From assembly GCA_000310025.1 (NCBI GenBank), contig FN649750.1:1960313-2024312 (forward strand): DNA of 64,000 nt. The letters are read 5' to 3'. Each line of letters begins with the position of its first letter. Position 1 is the first letter of the stretch. The notes beneath the pieces were generated by a model, which searched no databases, was not told where the DNA came from, and saw nothing but the letters and a program-made list of their open reading frames with translations. The translations under genes and the position numbers were made by a program. The DNA is from Ectocarpus siliculosus (taxonomy: Eukaryota; Sar; Phaeophyceae; Ectocarpales; Ectocarpaceae). This document shows, piece after piece, positions 1 to 12,599 of this stretch.

Positions 1-1065
1 GGTCGCTGTCCGTTCTCGAGGAGGGTTTTGCTGCAAGAAGTTGGAACTCTCTCCAGTGTTCGCGCATGGGGCTGCGGGCAAGGGGTGCGACAACGGCTTG
101 TGCTGGCGACCAGCCGCACCATCCACGCAGTCATCCGCGCCTGCATCATGATCAGCATCATGATGCGCGCCGCCAGCAGAGCCCGTGCTCGGCAGCATGC
201 CGCTCACCTCCTTGCATCAACGACTGACCGCTGCTGTGGTGGCCAACGGTGGAAGCCACGCTATGCAATGCCTCCCTCTAGAGGCTACGTGTCGATAAGG
301 TAGCACGGCCGCCCTGTCCGTCCTTCACAGCACGCGCACCTCGTGCGCGGCGTGCGGAGAAATGTAGCTAGCTACAGCGCCGGGGTTTCCCCACCCCAGG
401 AGAGCTTTGTGAATAGAACCAAAAAGAGGTTCACCGAGGGAGCGCGCGCACGCGCATCTCCAACCAATGAGGAGACAGTAAATTTAGAAGTAAAGATCCC
501 TTCGCACGGATGGTAAAATGTACTGACAACATGACAACATGCCAGCATGCGAGCAGCGGATGCAGTGACGCTTGACATATGCATATATCCGCATCATCTC
601 CAGTACAATATCTGGTATGTAGCGGGCCAGATCTCTGCATGGTCAATCCAGAGAACTCCGTCGTGCTCTGCATCATGTCAATGTAGGCGTGACACTTCAC
701 TCGAGGACTCGAGCTTTCACACTTCACACCAGAGGGTTCGTAGTGTTCGCGCGTTCGCGAGGCCGCGCGAACTTGTGGAAACCTTTTTTCGAGTGCCTCG
801 CTCGCCTTCTCACCGGTTTCCTCGTGTTCTACACCGTACCCCGCGCCCGTGCTGCTGGAGCTGGCTGCTGGTGATTCGCTACACTCTGGGCTAAAGGATA
901 CCAGCAACGGCAGTGAGAGCAGAGGCAGAAGAATCGGCGACACAGCGCTTCCTGTTGGGGCGGATCTAGTCGGTGTATTTCTCTGTTTTCTGTCTCGACT
1001 GTTGGCTACTGTAGTTTCGCCGCCACACTGCCGTGCAAGCACTGCCTGCTGTCGCGAGAGCACCC
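1..1065. other. Upstream region of the first sulfotransferase gene
   Basis: No gene can be supported here. Open frames on both strands overlap each other and show no family motif or splice signal. The last part presumably holds the promoter and 5' leader of the sulfotransferase gene starting at 1066. An in-frame ATG at 1033 would add 11 residues. I prefer 1066 because the paralog on the minus strand also begins Met-Arg-Arg at the equivalent place. Confidence 0.4.
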
Positions 1066-4000
1066 ATGCGGCGTGCAAGAGCTGTCGACGAGGAGGCCAA
1101 AGCGAGGGATGCAGGGCCACAGCAGCAGGAGGAAGGAGCGCAGCGCTCGCCCCACCCAGGTCGCATCGGCCCTTTGTCTTCCGGGGTAAAGCTGGCCGCA
1201 GTGATGCTCTGGGTGTGGGGCCTGTACATTTCGTTCATCGTCGTGCGGCAGGGACACCGCGATGGATCCACTACCACCCCTGTAGTAAATGTGGGAGAGG
1301 CACCTTCGGATACTCGGCGGCGGCATGGCGGCGCGGGGGGTATGGGAGCCAGGCGGCCAACTTTTCGAGAGCTGAACATGATAGGGTTCGAGAAAGACAG
1401 CGAGGAGGGCGAGGAGTGGAGGACTTGCCGGGCATACGAGGAGGCAGAGCTGGCTCAACATAAGAATGTGGGTAGACGCGGTCGTGTGCTACGAGCAAAC
1501 GCAGGAGCGTGCGGTAGCCGGATCCCGCGGGTGGCAGTAATGTCGGTTTAGGTTGTGAGATGACTACAAGCACCACGTGCACAAACGACATGTATGTAGG
1601 GCGTACAGCAGCAGGAGACGCGACTCCGTGTATGGTGACATACAGTAGTAAACTTTTGCTCATGGCTTCTGAGGCACAACCAGTAGGTCTTTCATTAGGT
1701 CACGACCGTCATTCTAACCACCACGACGACAACATGGCCGGGTATTTCTGCGTGTTTGTTCGTGCCGCTCCCTCGGAACAACAACGTCCGCGAGTACAGG
1801 TCGCTACATCGTATTCATACGCATTCAGAACCCGTCGCATTGTCTACACCGCTTCCCTCGGAGGTACTTCCTCGCCCGCATTCTTCTCCTCATCGCGATT
1901 TTTTGGGAGCGCTAGCCATACCACGACTTTTTGAAAAGTATTGCCTTCGCTCTGGCTCCCTTGCTCCTAACATCGAGAACTTGGACATCAAGGAGCACCA
2001 CCGGGACAAGGGGGTGGCGCACTCAGAGGAATGGTACCTTCTGCCATTTCTGCGTGTCGTCTTTGCTACTTACTTGTCGCGTGCGCCTGTTACTGTTGTC
2101 GGCGTGGCAAACCTGCAACAAATCAGCCCTTGCAGTCTTCGGGATTATCGCCTGTTGTTGAGACAAAACGACCCTTGCGCCCCAAACCCAACGCTACACT
2201 TGCGCCACAACCACAACCAAGCGCCGCGACAACCACTGGTGCTCTTGACCACGTGCTGTTCCGGTTGAGGATAGAAAAACCCGCACCCGAAGAGGGTAAA
2301 TTTCTCCATCGAAGTCTTGTCCTGACACAAAATGATTCCTCCAAGATCGGTTTTACATCGTCCTCCAGCTTGTCTTACCGCGTTCCCTGTAGTGTTTTTG
2401 ACGGCCTTTTCTTGGTTGGTTTAGCGTTGTCGTCCTCTGCTTTCCCAACTGCGGGCCGAGAAACGACAACCGCAGAAGCATGATAGCCCAAGCATACATC
2501 ACACGACGCTCACTACGCCGCGCGCCTCATCGTGTCGGCGTCTACGTTTGCTCTCGTCTTTGACGCAGAAAAATCAACTGGGTCATGACGAGTTCCTCAG
2601 ACGGGTCCCCCCGAATCCACAAGCCAAGTGGGAGCTGCAGATGACGGAAGACCAGGACGCAGAGTGGCTAGGGCTCCACAACTTCGATAGCAGGTGGGCC
2701 TATGGATTCTCCCGCCGCTGGTGATGTTTCTAGTAGGAAAGATGGGGAAGCGGGCAAGGTTTGGGTGTAGGTTCGAATTTCCGGTGAATTACATTCTACG
2801 CGTCAGCGGGGAAATCAAGCGGCCGAAGAATTCCCACGGATGTGGGCGAAGATTCATCGGTGGTCGTAGTAACCGTGTTAGGGTGGTCATGATCAGCGGT
2901 GGGTGACGGCGTTTCCGTACAATGGTGTTGGTGTGTGTTGACGAGCATGGTCCAAAGCTCGCGGGTCGGCTTCCGACGCCGACGATGAAGATTTTGTCGT
3001 TGGAACGGCAGCATTTCGTGGTCGTGAATTATGGCACCTGTCGTGAATGAGCCGGAGCTGATTGACGGCGTGTGTGGCATGTGTCTGCCCACTGTCTTAA
3101 ATCCATGAAGATTGAACACGCTACGGCTGGAGTAAGACTGGCTGTAGGGGCCGGAGCACGGATTTGTTTCGGAATGTTGTGGAGGTACGCTCGCATGTTC
3201 CTTTTGAAGGCCACGGTTGCTTTCTGCCGACATGCCCGATCAGGTGCCTGATTGTCGCGCTGACCCCTCCTTGCCATCGGTGCTGGTATCTCGAAGTTGG
3301 CATGTGTAACTAAATAGGAGTTTGGGGGGTTAGCTAGAATGTGGAAGGGGTTTGCGCTTCGGTTAGATGGTGGCGGCGTATTGTTGCGGCTCAGGTCCGT
3401 CTGGATGCTGCGGTGGCAAGGTATGTCAACAACTAAATGTACTCGCGTGATTTGGTGTTTCCGATGCTGGTCGCCAAGTGCTGCGTCCGGCTGCCGATCT
3501 AGCGAAACCTTCCGCTTCCTTTTGCGCCAGAATGATGCCCCTTGGTTTGACTTGTGGGCCAATTCGCTCTTGTGTGCGTGGTCGCGAAAAAAGGTTCGAG
3601 TACGGCTCGAAGAAGGCAGACGAACGAGTCAAGAAGCTGGGCTACTGCCGAGTGCACATGCCGTCCGTTCCCCGCACGGGCAGCACGTGGTTCAGGGCAA
3701 TGTTCGAGACGGCCACCTCGCAGCCCTCGTTCTCCATGTGGCAAGGTACGACGGAGTCTACCGCGCTCCAGCCGGTGCAGCGGGGGAGGTGGTGAACGGC
3801 GTGTCCGTCTAGGCTTTGTCGCAGCGTCGTCGGCGTCCGCTTTTCGCAATGTCCCGCGCTCGCGCCCGTGCGTTTTTGTCGGCGCTCCTCTTCTCGAGAT
3901 GGAGGCGTTGCCGTGTTAACGCCTCGTGTGGAGGAGCCGCCGGACTGTTTTTTTTGCGGCGTTTTCTTGCCGCCGTCCCGCGCAACCGGCTGATTACTCG

Positions 4001-7000
4001 TATCACCTCTGGCGCGTGTGGTAATTTGCTCGCTTGGTGCTTTCTCACGAGGGTCCGGAGTGAGCAGACCCTCTTTCGTTGGACCCTGCCTAAGCGTGAT
4101 GTCAGGTCTCCCAACGGCGGTACCTCTGTGGGTTTTCGACTTGAAAGATTAGTCACACACGCGGCGTGCGTGTCCGCCGTTTCTTCAATGGCAAGGCTAG
4201 GCACGGAACCCTTCATAGCCCCGGGCCTTATTTGTGCTCAGTTTGTCGCGTTTGCGCTTGGATAGCGTCGTGAAGTTGAGGGCTGCTTTCAGGCAAACGC
4301 CTGTTTGATTTTGCTATCCCCCCGTCCATCCCGCGTGTGTTTCCGGATTGTCTATGGGTTCGGTAGAGGGAGGGACTTTCAAGGAACACTACCGGGCTTT
4401 TTCTTCGGATGACCCCTGCGGTGCTAGCTTGGACCACATGGAGGGTCGCCTGCAATCACAAAAGAAGTTTGCCTGCAGAGATCTCAGGTGGGCGAAACTG
4501 CTATCGTCGTCGTTATTGTTGTGTTTCGCTCTATTCGTTGGTCAACTCTTCTGCTGGCGTTTGCACGCAGCCCCATTCTGCCCCCGCGGTTCGAGGTTAG
4601 CCGCGCGCGTTCGGTATCGCCGCCTCTCTTCTTCTGTATTCGTTTTCACTTTTGTTTTTCGGACGCTTTTTCTCTTGCCCACCCGCCCTCTATGTCGGTG
4701 TTCACCTACTAGTTTTCTTGCGTCTGTCGCTGATGCCTTATTCTCGTGCTCCACTCCGCCAGAGTCGAAAAGAGAACCGCTGACACCAACCGTACCGTGA
4801 AATCCCTGGTCCTGATCAAGTCCCTGGGAAAACAAGCGGAATCTCCGCGCGTTTATCCCCCCCCCTCTCTTCGCGTGCTTTGAGGTTGCGCCACCACCTC
4901 TCTGTCCCGATGATAACCCTCGCATGGAGCTTAGCGCTGGGCGCCCCTCCCCCCCCGTGACCCCCAAATACCCCCCTTTTCGCCCCGGCCACCCACACAC
5001 ACCGTGGGTTTGTCTCGACGTGCACGTGCGGTGGAATATCCAGGCCGCCGAACGCGACGTCTCCCATCCTGTACAAGAGCCACACTCCCTTCTTCCCGTC
5101 GTACAACAAGCCCAGCCTCATGCCCGAGGAGACTTGCATGCTCGTGCTGCTTGTGAGAAACCCGATCGACAACCACGACGCCTGGCAGAGGTATGCATGC
5201 CGCAGCAGTCATTGCCGTTATTTCCGTTTTGTTTGGTGTTGCCGCGTGTTGTTGTCGTCTTCGTGTATAACCGGTGGTCCGACCTTCACCGCTAGCATAA
5301 TGCATCCCTAAATGTTTTGTTCTTTGGGAGGGTGAGAAGGCGTGCCCATGGACGGCCTTACTCCTATTCGATAAGTCTGGCAGAGCAATGCGCGTAGCAG
5401 CTATAACCTAGAGGTACCATGACAACGGACAAGGCGCGGGTGGTTGCTCGGCGTGCACGCGCGCGCGGAGCACACAAGCGAGAGTGCACGGCTTAGGCGT
5501 GCACGGTTGCGGCGGGCAGGGGCTGTTCGCTGGTGTAGGGGTCATCATCGTTTATGCGACGGGTTGAAACGCGAACCTCAGGGTAGTCATCAGCGTTTAC
5601 GCGATGGATTCAAGTGCGAACCTCAGGGAAATAAAGGGGCCGGACTAATTCGGCTTGAGGCTAGAAGGGGTTGAAATGTGGGGAGCGGTCGAGAGGACGG
5701 GTGGTTTAGCCCTGCACCGGCCACAATGCGACCTTCGTCGTCATTCCTCAGACGACCCCGTTGTCGGAGTACGCTCGTCAGGGTACACAAGTGTAATCTG
5801 CGAATGAATGTGAATGGTGTGGGGCTGCGCCGCCGTGGCTGAAGCCTGAGTTTCGTAGATGCCGCAAAGGGATCAGTCAAAACAGGCCCCCCTCGTGTCC
5901 GTCTCATATGCGGTTCCAAGGTATATGTACAAGAAGTCTATCGTTGTGAGGGAGTACTTGCCGCTGTGGCAGGGGCACCTGTCCCATTGGGTGGCGGCGG
6001 CCGGCGACATCCCCATCTACGTCTTCCGATATGAGGACATGCTGCTCAGGGCCGAGGAAGTTCTCAGGTATATGATTCTGCGCCTGCTCTCGTTCCTGCT
6101 GTGTTGGTTATTATTTTGGTTTTCGTTGCTATTTTTATTGGTTTGCCGCTAGCGTGAGTCCCAACTGCTGTGATTGCACTTGTTGTTGCTGGGAACGTCA
6201 TACCCTGTTGAAGCCAAAGTCAATCCATCAGACTAGTCAGCGCTGGCGAGTCTAATGGTTTGATTGTGGCTTCTATAGTATTTATTGGGGTTCGGCACTT
6301 GCACTTCCGACGAGGGTGACTACCCTTGCCAGCGCTACTATCCGTGCCCTCTTTATTTCGCTTCATGCCACTCGCCACCCACATCCTGCAGCATGTTCTA
6401 GGGTCTCAGACGAGTCCTTCCGTCACCAACACTCTGGCCGGGAGTATCCAGGGTCTCAGGGAAGAAACCACCTCAAAGTGTCCAGCCTGGGTCTCGCACC
6501 CACATCTATAACTTGCATCGAAGCCGAAGTCAAACCATTAGACTAACCAGCGCTGACTAGGCCAATGGTTTGATTTCGGCTTCTAATACCCACAGCCGAA
6601 CACGAAATTTAGAGGGAGTTCCTCTTGGAATGTTGAACCTTCGCTGGATTTAGTCGCGACAGTTCCCCTGTCTCAGCTGCTGAGGTTTCGATATTCGCTC
6701 GCGGTCGGTGGTGCTGCTATTTCTGGGCTCTGTTCCCTCTCCGTCGCTTTGCAGGAGAATACTTCACGCTTTACCCGGTGGGTGGAACTGGTCCGAGGAC
6801 TCGATTGCCAAGGCGATGAGGCAAGTGCGCGGATCCTTGCGTGTGTGAATGGTGCTGGTCAAACTGTAGCAACCACGCTCCCAACAACCACACACCAGGT
6901 TTGCTGCCCTGCTGACGCAGCTCCATAGTGTTTAACGAAGTTGCCTTCGGGATGACATGCTGCGATTCGCTCAAGGCGTCAGGGGAAGACCTTGGCACGA

Positions 7001-10000
7001 AAGCATTCAAACTCGACAACCAGCCATAACGCGTTGTTCTTGAAAGCCGACCCATTGAAATGCGTGGTCGCACGGTCATGGGTGAACCGAGACACAGACT
7101 GCATCTGGCCTTTGCACTCTTCACGCTGCTTCTTCTGCATGTTTGCTGCTACTGCACCGCGGGGCGAAGCAGGAGGCGCAGCAGTAGCATTCCTAAGGTG
7201 ACCAGTCACTGGTGTGCATCCCGACTGCCGTAGGGTGGAGATGGCACGCGTTTTAGTCCTCCTGGCATACCGTTGGTTGTTGGAATATGTCCCCCACGTG
7301 GCCCACCAGTAACCACGTCTCCGTCGTGCCGTTTAATTTGTCCTGTTTTCCCTCGGGGTGGAACGTACGGTAACCAACCCTGGCGGTGGCAGGTTGTTCG
7401 GCCCCAAGACAGCTTTCGAGGACAAGTGCGGGGCCGGCGTCAGGCAGATGAGTGTTGCAGAGGTGAGAAAACTCAACGAACGAATGGGCCCCGACATCAC
7501 AAGCGGGGAGGGGACCCGCAGAGGAGACCATGAGAGATGATGACCCCCACGTTGGTTTTTTGGGACGAAGGCGACGGGGGGGGCTGGGTTTGCGCAACGG
7601 AGGGACGTCGACACGCATGCCAAGCGGCAAGAACGATTCACAAGACAGCCTCCCGGATGGTTGTGTAGGAGGCCGAAGACGCGAAGTGTGACACCCTTTA
7701 GCGGGGCCGTGCTTTTTCGAAGTTTGGAGACATGTTGGTGTTGGCACCCGTTAATTTCGTTTGCGTTTATGCGGTGTGTTTCTTCGGAGTCGGTCATGTT
7801 GAACTTCGCAACGGAAAACAGGCTAGCTCTCACGAACACGTTCTTTGAGACACGCAAGGGCGGAATATGGCAGGTGTGTCGGGAACCGATTGCAAGCGCC
7901 TTGACTACATCCTGACAAGGCAGGCACATCACGGCCGAGTATCTAACGTGGTTGTCATCCCCCAGCCGGTTCGCCCTGTCAAAGCAGACTCAGACCACAA
8001 TATGGTAGTAGCCACCGTCAACCTTGGTGCCAGGCTTGCCAACAATAGTGCAGTCCGGACTAAACCGAAACAGAAGCAATTCAACCGACGGGAATTGCAG
8101 TTCGAAGCAGCACAGTGTGCGGTGACTAATCGGTTCCTCCTCAACCTCGACACACGACTGGACGAGCGAACAACCACCGCTGCGGAAATGGCGACCGACT
8201 TTGCCAATGCTCTTCTCGAAGCAGCGCGGACAACCCCAGGGGAGGAACCGCGGAGACGCCGCACGCAGGAGTCCAGAGACGAGAGCAGTGCTGGAGGAGG
8301 CCCTTACCAAACGGCGGGAAGCGCACCGAGCAGTGAGACTCAGCAACGTGGAGGGTTCTCAAAGCAGCGTGTAAGGGAGTGGCTTCAGCAGTCGAAACGG
8401 GCATTTTTGCCCACCTGGACGGATATGTGACTGAACTCGAAGCAATCTACAAAAAACGCGACATGAGAGGACTGTGCCAAAACCTCAAGAGATTAGTGGG
8501 TCTCAGCGGAGGGCAAGCGGGGGGACAACAGTTCGTCGCGGATGAGAACGGCGTGTTGCTCCGAAACAGGGACGACATCCTCTAGCGGTGGGCGAGATTC
8601 TTCAGCACCCTGCTCAACACCAAATCCCTACCCTGAACCCAGACATCATCGAACGTGTGACACAGCGGCCAGCGACACGTGACACTCAACGGTCGGGAGA
8701 GGTGCCAGAACTCGAGGAGGTGGAACTGGCAACGAAAGGCCTCAAGAACTGGAAGGCACCCGGCCATGACTCCCTCCCTGCCGAGTTGCTCAAGATCGAT
8801 GACGACGAAACCTTCGTCCTGGGGCACCTCCATACCATCCTCGTAAAGGTGTGGAACGGAGGGGATATATTCCGCGAGAGTGGAAGGATGCAACCATCAA
8901 GGTGTTGTACAAGAAGGGTGACCGGTCCAACTGTAACAACTTCAGGGGATCTCGTTCCTATCTCACATAGGCAAGGTCCCCATCAAGATCATCATCAACC
9001 GTCTAAGCGCCTTCTGCGAAGCCAACAATATCCTCCCGGAGGAACAGTGCGGATTTCGACCCGGGCGATCCACCGTCGACATGCTGTTCGTCGTGCGCCG
9101 CTTCCAGGAGCTGGGGCGGAGAAAGAAAATACCGCTCCAAATGTGCTTCGTCGACTTAAAGAAGGCATATGATTCGGTGGACCGAGAGATGTTATGGAAG
9201 GTGCTGGCCAGGGCCGGGATTCCCGCGAAGCTGATCAAAGTAATCCGCCATTTCCACGATGGAATGCCGGCCCGGGTGCGTCTGGACGACAGAGAATTAT
9301 CGGACTGGTTCTTCGTTACACAGGGCGTGCAACAGGATATGTGCTATCCCCACTGCTGTTCAACATCTTCTTCGCCGAGGTCCTCGAGGTCGTTGTCATC
9401 CGATTCAGCGAGGATGATGTTGTTCTGCGGAGCCTGGTATGCTTGGCAGAGGGGAAGATGGAAGCGGGGGGGGGGGAGGAGACACTCCTTGACCGAGTAC
9501 GGAGGGCAGTATGGGGGATGCTGTATGCCGATGATGCCGGCGTCGTATCGAAGTCTGCAGAAGGACTGGCGAGAATGATGACCATCATCATTGAGATGTT
9601 CGTGGAGTTCGGGCTGACGGTGTCGGAGAAGAAGACCGAGACACTCCTGATGCGCGCGAAGGACAAGCCGACTACAACACCACAGCCCCCCCCCGCCTCC
9701 ACCGCTGACCATCGAAGCCGCGGGACAGAAATACGCCCAGACGACCGAGTTCCAGTACCTCGATGGCCTCGTCAACGAACATGGCGATCTCACCCGGGAG
9801 ATCAACTACAGGAGCCGAGGAGCGTGGGAGTGTCCCTTGGGCGATATGGCCGGGAGCTCTTCGACAGACCGAAAGCGCCATTCCGACTCAAGATCCGCCT
9901 GCTCCAGGCGGGGGCGATGGAGGCACTGCTATACGGCTGCATGACATGGTCACCACTCAGCGGCCACTACCAGACGCTGCGGTCGATACACCACCGACTG

Positions 10001-11346
10001 CTCCTTCGAGTTATCGGGTACAAGCGCAAGAAAGACACCTACCGGCAGCTTTCCTACGCCCAGACGCTGAAGAGGGTCGGATGCCAGAGCGTTGAAGCCA
10101 CGATCCGACAGCGACGCCTACTGTTCTCGGGAGCATTGGCAAGGCAGCCGGACGGGAGACTCCCGAAACGACTGATGCTCGGCGAACTAGCGGGGGGGGA
10201 GAAGCGACGTAGGGGGGGACAGGAACAGAACTGGCCGAAGTGTGTGCGCGACGACCTGAAGGCATTCGGGGCCGACCACGGATCTACGAAAACCGATCCA
10301 TGTCGTCTCGGAATCCCGGTACCGAAAGACACGGGACCGAAGTTAAAGTGGACGGAAGCCGCGAAGGTGGAGGGGGGAGTACCCTGGCATGCGGCGGTGC
10401 TGCAGGGAGATGAGAAGTTCATGACCTTCTGGCACAAAAAGGAAGAAGAGGCCAGCCGACAACGAGCGCTCAAACAAGACCACAAGCCAATAACCAATGG
10501 GGCGGGAGGGGGGCAGGAGACGGACGAGACGGCGAGGGAAGAAAGCAAACGAGAAGAGACAGACCGAGTGGCGTGATACGTGCCGGATCGAACTTCTTTT
10601 AGCTAATTCCCCCCCCCCAACGCTGCACCATTGCACCAACCCCGCACTAAACTAGTGATGAGGTACCATTACAATGTATCGCTGGTTGGTGGCCATGTTT
10701 GCGTGTTTGCTTGTTCGTTAGTGCGTGTGCCTCTTTTTCTGTCTCTTATTTCTTGCTATTTTCGGCCTGGTCCCTTTTTGTCCTCGCTCTTTTTCGTTTT
10801 ATTTTCTCTTTCCTTCCTGTTTCCTTTTATTTTTTCTCTTGTTCTCTCTTTTTTCCCTCTTTTTCTGTGTCAGATGGCCTTGTCTCTGCTGGCGTTGTGA
10901 AGTACCAAGATTGAACAAGGGGGGGTACCTCTTTCTCTCTGGCCCGTGACCTAGTCTCAGTTGTTTCCTCGCATCGCGTGCAGAGGAAGCGAAGGACTCC
11001 AGAATATCTGTCGTTGATTTCTATGGACTTGCGGACCCCTCGGGGCCAGTTTATTTGAGTGTACCTTTTTGGGGTAAGTTAGCCTGTGACCACGGGAATC
11101 GACCGCGTCAAGTGTTGGATCAGTACGGGCATATGAAGGTACTGGGTAGAGAGAGATCGAAACGGTTTTTAATGTGAAGACAACAACAATAACAACAACA
11201 ACAATATTCATGTGTGAAGGGCGACGATGTTGCTCACCTTGTTCCTTGTGTTGCACGCACTCCTGCTTTTTCGACAGGTGGAGATGGTGCGCCTGCACTA
11301 CGGTGCCTTCATGCGACACTTGGGATACCGTTTCATTAAGAAATAA
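1066..11346 (+). CDS. Membrane-anchored sulfotransferase, copy 1 (nine exons)
   Basis: Exons: 1066-1467, 2569-2693, 3594-3745, 4367-4487, 5044-5190, 5921-6067, 6755-6820, 7393-7462, 11278-11346, giving 432 residues. All junction phases agree, and exons 2-9 match the lengths of the minus-strand paralog at 20148-27425. Residues 41-60 form one hydrophobic segment after a basic, polar N-terminus, so a type II Golgi-type membrane anchor is likely. The PAPS-binding loop is P-R-T-G-S-T-W (about 202-208). A K-S-H-T-P-F motif (278-283), V-R-N-P (304-307, 3'-phosphate site) and R-Y-E-D-M (352-356) match the SULT-type Sulfotransfer_1 fold. Ala stands where many SULTs have the second PAPS-binding Ser, eight residues after Arg305. 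The family moves sulfate from PAPS to hydroxyl groups. A polysaccharide substrate such as fucan is inference only. Intron 7 has a GC donor, and intron 8 is enlarged by a LINE. Confidence 0.87.
5541..5628. repeat. 45-bp unit, two tandem copies
   Basis: Two adjacent imperfect copies with a 45-bp period lie in intron 5 of the first sulfotransferase gene. Both end in the same GCGAACCTCAGGG block. Confidence 0.8.
6210..6273. repeat. Foldback hairpin, copy 1
   Basis: A 64-bp imperfect palindrome begins GAAGCC and ends GGCTTC. Its arms are about 22 bp around a CAGCGCT centre. It lies in intron 6 of the first sulfotransferase gene, 247 bp from a second copy. The arms carry more mismatches than in the second copy. 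Confidence 0.7.
6520..6583. repeat. Foldback hairpin, copy 2
   Basis: A 64-bp inverted repeat has arms GAAGCCGAAGTCAAACCATT and the near-perfect complement, with two mismatches over 22 bp. The centre AGCGCT matches copy 1. It may be the end structure of a foldback-type element whose other end is the hairpin at 6210-6273. Confidence 0.75.
7780..10620 (+). pseudogene. 5'-truncated, frameshifted LINE (non-LTR retrotransposon)
   Basis: Remains of an APE-endonuclease/reverse-transcriptase polyprotein lie in the sense direction in the last intron of the first sulfotransferase gene. In order I see: the end of the endonuclease (L-D-Y-I-L-T near 7897 and S-D-H-N-M near 7988); the RT N-terminus with N-W-K-A-P-G-H-D (about 8748); the fingers and palm with F-V-D-L-K-K-A-Y-D (about 9148); the catalytic Y-A-D-D (about 9526); and a C-terminal domain running to the stop at 10576. 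The reading frame breaks at least five times. These include an in-frame TAG at 8583-8585, a shift near 8860 and shifts near 9340 and 9700. The 5' part of the endonuclease is missing or too decayed to see. It cannot move on its own. Confidence 0.85.
10727..10880. repeat. Pyrimidine-rich tract
   Basis: About 150 bases are almost only C and T, with strong strand asymmetry. They follow the 3' end of the LINE, inside intron 8 of the first sulfotransferase gene. The open frames read through it (Ser/Phe/Leu only) are composition artefacts. Confidence 0.7.
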
Positions 11347-11949
11347 CGTGAACGTGGGGCTTCGTAAAACCGATGGGCGTCTTTCTCTCTATCACGACAC
11401 TCCCGAAAGGAAACAAAGCAAGCCGCCGCCAACGACAACTTCTGGTGTGGAGGAATTTCGGCAGAGGTGTTTCGTGGGAGACCGACACAGGGTAAAACAG
11501 TTGTTTTTCCTTGTGCCATTATACTAACGTTCAAGCCTGCCGTGATTGCCTGGCGAAAAATGTTGCACGAAAAGCTTGTTTTATCCTGCTGTGCACGACG
11601 ATTGATTCATTGCTGCCCAGCCATCTAAGGTACACGTCAGCAAAGCTGGAACCTTCTTGAGCCGCCCAAAAATGGGCAAAGAGGGGCCAAGGCCTCCGTG
11701 TCCACAGCCGTACGAAGCGTTCTCGGGCGAGGACATGTTTACTGTAGGGCTTATACCTGTGCATGGGCTTCTGTTTTATGTGGGCATGATTTTTATGGGC
11801 GTATGCAGTGGTGATGGCGGGATGACCAATTTCTCGCGATCGCACGCGTTACATCTTGTCTAAATGTTAAGCTTGAAACTAGAACTTTGATTTTTTTATT
11901 CTTTGAACTACCGATACGGTATTCAGTTTGTCTATTCTGGAGCTGATAC

Positions 11950-12035
11950 TCATAGTTTGTGAGATTGGATACACTTTTAGTCTAGTTTGTGAGATGGTGT
12001 ACACATTTTGTTGTGGGATAGTCTACATTTTTTTC
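11950..12035. repeat. Degenerate 38-bp tandem repeat
   Basis: Roughly two and a half imperfect copies of a unit containing AGTTTGTGAGAT and a TACACATTTT-like block, in AT-rich intergenic DNA. Confidence 0.5.
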
Positions 12036-12390
12036 TTTTCAGGGTAGTTTGTTCTCCACGACAGGGACTTCATTCCGATGCAAGCCTACAACGGCAAGAT
12101 GGACCAGGCGTTTAAGACGAGGTTGTCCCCCATTATTGTGGTGTCGAAGCGCCGCACGAACTTAAGGTTGCGGACGAAGGACCGTTCCCGCCACAGCACG
12201 TTCATTTTGTGTTTCAGGCGCACGCTTGGCGGGTCCACACTGTATGCGATATGACGCATCCGACATCATAACTGTCTGTAGTGACGGACTACCGTAAATA
12301 CCCGCACATCATCCCCCAAAATATCGCCAGGTCACGGACGGGACCCGTAATCAGTGCGCGGAAGTACAGTTCCCGAGACTGCAACAGGCG

Positions 12391-12484
12391 ATGTTGTTGT
12401 TGTTGTTGTTGTTGTCTTCACTTAAAGTTGTGTCGGTTGCTAAATCCCAAAATCTAGCGAAGACTCGGTCCGTGGTCACAAGAA
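12391..12484. repeat. Dispersed repeat with (TTG)n head, copy 1
   Basis: A (TTG)n tract is followed by TGTCTTCAC and then a conserved block containing CCCAAAATCTAGC and AAGACTCGGTCCGTGGTCAC. The same arrangement occurs at 34361-34468 on the same strand. Confidence 0.75.
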
Positions 12485-12599
12485 TGTACACGACTGTTTT
12501 TTTCGTTTTCTACGATAAAGTGCGTTGCGTTGGAAATGCCGGCGGTGTCCGAGAAAAAGCTGGGTTCAAAGTCCAAGTCATTTTTAGCGACAGAGCTAA

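Noticed and set aside
431-1120. 229-codon minus-strand frame
   Set aside because: No motif, overlaps the promoter and start of the sulfotransferase gene, low-complexity content.
7463-7780. Read-through after exon 8 as the start of the LINE endonuclease
   Set aside because: The sequence up to 7462 is exon 8 of the sulfotransferase, proven by the paralog. The stretch after it shows no endonuclease motif until about 7790.
7333-7932. 199-codon minus-strand frame
   Set aside because: Antisense to sulfotransferase exon 8 and the LINE start. No motif.
10631-10949. Hydrophobic open frames suggesting small membrane proteins
   Set aside because: They read the pyrimidine-rich tract in three frames, giving Phe/Leu/Ser strings in each. 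Composition only.
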